This document shows, piece by piece, positions 5,977-8,231 of a stretch of 8,231 bases of DNA (the stretch's first letter is position 1; every line of letters begins with the position of its first letter). The translations under genes were made by a program, and so were the position numbers. Under the pieces are notes generated by a model, which saw nothing but the letters and a program-made list of their open reading frames with translations, searched no databases and was not told the DNA's origin. The stretch comes from an uncultured bacterium (lineage in GTDB: Bacteria; Actinomycetota; Coriobacteriia; Coriobacteriales; Coriobacteriaceae). The stretch spans positions 1 to 8,231 of the forward strand of contig CAJMSO010000072.1 in the NCBI GenBank assembly GCA_905216075.1. The letters run 5' to 3'.

Positions 5977-7026
5977 ATGCCAAACGAGAACAGCTACGAA
6001 GTCGCGCTGCAAAAGAGCAACGCCATTCGCGAGGGCCTGGCCAAGACACCCGAGAAGTTCACCATGCTCACCGGCGACCGCCCGACCGGGCGCCTGCACC
6101 TGGGTCATTACTTCGGCACCCTCAAGGGCCGAGTTGAGCTGCAGAACATGGGCGCCAAGACCAACGTGCTCATCGCCGACTACCAGGTCATCACCGACCG
6201 CGACACCACCGAGCACATCCAGGACAACGTGTACAACATGGTGATGGACTACCTTGCCTGCGGAATCGACCCCGACAAGACCATGATCTACGCGCACTCC
6301 GCCGTGCCCGCCGCCAACCAGCTCATGCTGCCGTTCCTGTCGCTGGTCTCCGAGGCCGAGCTGGCGCGCAACCCCACGGTTAAGGCCGAGATGGAGGCCT
6401 CGGGCCACGAGCTCACCGGCCTTCTGCTCACCTACCCGGTGCACCAGGCCTGCGACATCCTGTTCTGCAAGGGCAATGTGGTGCCCGTCGGCCGCGACCA
6501 GCTGCCGCACATCGAGCTCACCCGCACCATCGCCCGCCGCTTTAACAACCGCTACGGCAAGGTGTTCCCCGAGGTCGACGCGCTGCTGTCCGAGACCCCG
6601 CTGCTGCCCGGCCTGGACGGTCGCAAGATGAGCAAGAGCTACGGCAACGCCATCAACATCTCGATGACCGCCGAGGAGACGGCCAAGCGCATCAAGAAGA
6701 GCCAGACCGATTCCGAGCGCATGATCACGTTCGATCCCGAGAACCGTCCCGGCGTGTCCGGCCTGCTTTCGACGGCCGCCATCTGCACCGGCCGTTCCGA
6801 GGTCGAGATTGCCGAGGAGATTGGCATGGGCGGCTCCGGCCAGCTCAAGAAGTACGTGACCGAGGCCGTCAACGAGTACTTCGCGCCGATCCGCGAGCGT
6901 CGCCAGCGCTACGAGAACGATCTGGACTATGTGAAGGACGTGCTGCACGAGGGCAACCGTCGCGCCAACGAGATCGCCGAGCAGACCCTGGCCGAGGTTC
7001 GGGGCGCCATGGGCATGGTGTACTAG
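5977..7026 (+). CDS. trpS: Tryptophanyl-tRNA synthetase
   Basis: A class I aminoacyl-tRNA synthetase that charges tRNA-Trp with tryptophan, in the cytoplasm. The 349-residue protein has the ATP-binding HIGH-type motif HLGH (41-44) within GDRPTGRLHLGHYFGTL and the second signature KMSKS (217-221) within DGRKMSKSYGN. GDRPTG-LHLGHY is the variant I know from streptococcal-type TrpRS, in place of the more common GIQPSG-LHLGNY. The ATG at 5977 has AGGAG five bases upstream; an open frame extends back to 5854 but is compositionally unlike the gene. Even from this start there are about 30 residues before the Rossmann fold, more than in typical TrpRS, where the glycine motif lies near residue 10. No T-box leader is visible in the 138-nt gap upstream. 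A strong terminator follows. Confidence 0.97.
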   Translation: MPNENSYEVALQKSNAIREGLAKTPEKFTMLTGDRPTGRLHLGHYFGTLKGRVELQNMGAKTNVLIADYQVITDRDTTEHIQDNVYNMVMDYLACGIDPDKTMIYAHSAVPAANQLMLPFLSLVSEAELARNPTVKAEMEASGHELTGLLLTYPVHQACDILFCKGNVVPVGRDQLPHIELTRTIARRFNNRYGKVFPEVDALLSETPLLPGLDGRKMSKSYGNAINISMTAEETAKRIKKSQTDSERMITFDPENRPGVSGLLSTAAICTGRSEVEIAEEIGMGGSGQLKKYVTEAVNEYFAPIRERRQRYENDLDYVKDVLHEGNRRANEIAEQTLAEVRGAMGMVY

Positions 7027-7061
7027 ACCGATCTACTGGCTTGAGCTTTCGATTGCTATAG

Positions 7062-7089
7062 GGCGGACGCTACGGCGTCCGCCTTTTTT
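7062..7089 (+). terminator. Intrinsic terminator of trpS
   Basis: GGCGGACGC (7062-7070) and GCGTCCGCC (7075-7083) form a perfect 9-bp GC-rich stem around TACG, which with its C-G closing pair is a stable UNCG-type tetraloop, followed directly by six T (7084-7089). It lies 35 nt after the trpS stop codon. Confidence 0.95.
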
Positions 7090-7136
7090 GTTGCCCGACC
7101 GGTTCGGCTCCGGCCACCGCACTCCCCCGATAAACA

Positions 7137-7178
7137 GGAACGGGCCCGCCGGCAGTCAGTTGCCAGCGGGCCCGTTCC
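7137..7178. repeat. Long GC-rich hairpin of unknown function
   Basis: Outer arms of 13 nt, GGAACGGGCCCGC (7137-7149) and GCGGGCCCGTTCC (7166-7178), pair perfectly. After one C/A mismatch, GGCA/TGCC extends the stem around a 6-nt loop, giving about 17 paired positions. No T run follows on either strand, so it is not a standard terminator, and trpS already has one 50 nt upstream. Its loop lacks the GGGACRG core of the other palindromes. It could be a separate repeat family or a protein-binding palindrome. Confidence 0.6.
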
Positions 7179-7362
7179 CGAAGTACACCGTTGAATCGCA
7201 CAGAGGGGAGGAATGCGAATCAAACTCAACAGGGCAGGCTTTTTCATCGCCTAATGCCTGCTCCGTTGCTGAATACAATATAGTTCACCGTGGTTTACTT
7301 TCTTGCGTCAATATGCGCTGCCACACCTTCTCCATAAGTTAGCCCCGGTAAACCTACAACGG
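7179..7362. other. Intergenic stretch, no convincing gene
   Basis: Apart from the hairpins on either side I find no gene here. A 13-codon frame at 7213-7254 follows a purine-rich run (GAGGGGAGGA) and overlaps a small hairpin (7232-7263), but nothing lies downstream on that strand for it to control. The stretch is clearly richer in A and T than the genes around it, which suggests relaxed non-coding DNA or a decayed gene. Confidence 0.4.
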
Positions 7363-7403
7363 AAAACCACCACAAGGGGGACAGGCACCTTTGTGGTGGT
7401 TTT
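7363..7403. repeat. Palindromic element 3 (AACCACCACAA arms, GGGGACAGG core), possible ogt-side terminator
   Basis: Perfect 13-nt arms AAAACCACCACAA (7363-7375) and TTGTGGTGGTTTT (7391-7403) enclose the 15-nt loop GGGGGACAGGCACCT. The core GGGGACAGG is one base different from the GGGGACGG of the other elements, while the arms are unrelated in sequence. It lies 16 nt beyond the alkyltransferase stop codon, and either RNA strand would end in a T-rich arm, so it could stop transcription in both directions. Confidence 0.85.
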
Positions 7404-7419
7404 GGCCACGGCAGAACTG

Positions 7420-7740
7420 TTAGAGTCCAGCTGGCCAGCGACAGGCGGCCAAGTCGACGTGCATGGAATCGGTAAACGCCACGCCCTCCCCCATTAAGAG
7501 CTCGCGCTGAGCATCGGGACCGCCAAAGGCAAAGCCCTCACAGATACGGCCGTCGGCAAACACCACGCGATGACAGGGAATTTGACCAGGGCGTGGGTTG
7601 CTATGCAGCGCATACCCCACATAGCGTGCACTTCGCGCGCGACCGGCGAGCAGCGCCACCTGACCGTACGTGGCGACCATCCCCTCGGGGATCTGCTCGA
7701 CCACCTCATACACCTGCTCAAAAAAGCCCTCAGACGCCAT
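7420..7740 (-). CDS. Short MGMT-family DNA alkyltransferase (O6-alkylguanine repair domain)
   Basis: A 106-residue protein made only of the DNA-binding and active-site domain of methylated-DNA-protein cysteine methyltransferases. The acceptor motif IPCHRVV (54-60) keeps the reactive cysteine, Cys56, which takes the alkyl group from O6-alkylguanine in a one-time reaction. This separates it from alkyltransferase-like (Atl) proteins of similar size, which have Trp at that place. YGQVALLAG (25-33) is the start of the helix-turn-helix, YVGYALHSNP (40-49) the recognition region, and the glutamate of LLMGEGV (81-87) completes the usual Asn-His-Cys-Glu arrangement. The N-terminal RNase H-like half of Ogt/Ada is absent. 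The ATG at 7740 has AAGGGAG six bases upstream; the open frame extends a further 38 codons only because it runs through a palindromic repeat. It follows the DegV gene on the same strand and may be co-transcribed with it. Confidence 0.9.
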   Translation of the reverse strand: MASEGFFEQVYEVVEQIPEGMVATYGQVALLAGRARSARYVGYALHSNPRPGQIPCHRVVFADGRICEGFAFGGPDAQRELLMGEGVAFTDSMHVDLAACRWPAGL

Positions 7741-7774
7741 CGCTCGCTCCCTTCTCCGCATTAACAGCATAAAG

Positions 7775-7864
7775 AAATGATCCCTTGGGGACGGAGGAAA
7801 ACGGATCATTCGCGGCCTCCGTGCGGTCGATGATCCGTTTTCCTCCGTCCCCAAGGGATCATTT
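7775..7864. repeat. Head-to-head pair of palindromic elements: 35-bp perfect inverted repeat
   Basis: Positions 7775-7809 and 7830-7864 are exact reverse complements over 35 nt, separated by a 20-nt spacer. Each half is itself a hairpin with arms AATGATCC/GGATCATT around a loop reading CTTGGGGACGGAGGAAAAC in one direction. Identity stops sharply at both ends. The arrangement of two inverted palindromic units resembles the bacterial interspersed mosaic elements built from REP sequences. It lies 13 nt beyond the DegV stop and 34 nt upstream of the alkyltransferase start, so a transcript of both genes would carry a very stable hairpin here. Confidence 0.9.
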
Positions 7865-7877
7865 GTTGGCGGGTCGG

Positions 7878-8231
7878 TTAGTTGGCGGGCTGGAAGAAGG
7901 CTACGGCTACGGCACCGGGACCTACGTGGGTGCCGATGGTGGCGCCGATGGTGTGAACGGGCAACTCACCCTCGGTGTGGCCGGCCCACAGCGCGGCGCT
8001 GTCCTCGATGTACTTCTTGAGCACCGCATCCGAAAGGCCCGTATAGCCGAGCGCCAGCGGCATGGAAAAGTCGATGCCGCCCGCCTTTTCGACCTTTTGG
8101 TTCAGCAGGTTGCGGCCGTTCTTGGAACCGCGTGCCTTGCCCAGCTGCACGATTAGACCGTCCTCGACAGCTACCACAGGCTTTACGTTGAGCAGCGTAC
8201 CCACGGCGCCGGCAGCAGCAGACAGGCGACC
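7878..8231 (-). CDS. DegV-family fatty-acid-binding protein, C-terminal 117 residues (5' end outside window)
   Basis: The frame is open from the right edge to the TAA at 7878. GTLLNVKPVVAVEDGLI near the start of the visible part and the closing THVGPGAVAVAFF are hallmarks of the C-terminal lobe of DegV/FakB proteins, which bind a single fatty acid and, in species with FakA, present it for phosphorylation before it enters phospholipid synthesis. The N-terminal lobe, with its DxxxDL-type motifs, is outside the window. A GTG within the visible part could be mistaken for a start but lies in the middle of the domain. Which fatty acid is bound, and whether a FakA kinase is encoded nearby, cannot be seen here. 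Confidence 0.9.
   Translation of the reverse strand, partial: GRLSAAAGAVGTLLNVKPVVAVEDGLIVQLGKARGSKNGRNLLNQKVEKAGGIDFSMPLALGYTGLSDAVLKKYIEDSAALWAGHTEGELPVHTIGATIGTHVGPGAVAVAFFQPAN

Noticed and set aside
5965..6948. A 327-codon open frame on the reverse strand opposite trpS
   Set aside because: It is the antisense shadow of trpS; its Val/Leu/Gly/His-rich translation shows no domain.
7213..7254. 13-codon leader peptide with a following hairpin (possible attenuator)
   Set aside because: There is no gene downstream on the forward strand; the next gene is convergent, and the peptide has no run of regulatory codons.
7775..7864. CRISPR repeats or ends of an insertion sequence
   Set aside because: There are only two copies in inverted order with a 20-nt spacer, no array, no transposase gene between them and no target-site duplication recognisable.

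Overview
The window looks like chromosomal DNA from a gut actinobacterium of the class Coriobacteriia, most likely Collinsella or a close relative. This is inferred from high GC with strong GC preference at third codon positions, the gene set, and short palindromes with a GGGGACGG core that I associate with Collinsella-type genomes. No database was searched. The genes are mostly housekeeping, with no phage, insertion sequence, CRISPR array or defence system.

Layout. Positions 1-4112 read leftwards: glutamate 5-kinase (proB, cut by the window edge), nicotinate phosphoribosyltransferase (pncB), a small coiled-coil protein with a C-terminal membrane anchor, a tRNA-Ala(CGC) with its own promoter and terminator, and a PflX-like radical SAM protein. 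Positions 4113-4638 form a divergent intergenic region that appears to encode a structured RNA of about 170 nt (4262-4432, possibly 6S-like). Positions 4639-7026 read rightwards: a WecA/TagO-type polyprenyl-phosphate sugar-1-phosphate transferase and tryptophanyl-tRNA synthetase (trpS), which ends at a canonical terminator. Positions 7027-7419 hold no convincing gene but contain two strong hairpins. Positions 7420-8231 read leftwards again: a DegV-family fatty-acid-binding protein (cut by the right edge) followed by a short MGMT-type DNA alkyltransferase.

The genes cover separate jobs: proline synthesis, NAD salvage, radical chemistry, cell-envelope glycopolymer initiation, translation and DNA repair. 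No single pathway joins them.

The most interesting signals are outside the genes. First, a family of palindromic elements lies at or within about 20 nt of the 3' end of four leftward genes. Their arms differ but stay complementary, while the loops share a GGGACRG core. Two copies form a 35-bp perfect inverted repeat. Second, the structured RNA candidate upstream of the WecA/TagO-like gene has a 12-bp closing stem, a gap-free three-way junction and matching promoter and terminator signals. Third, the small anchored coiled-coil gene starts so close behind the tRNA-Ala terminator that it seems to depend on read-through from the tRNA transcript.
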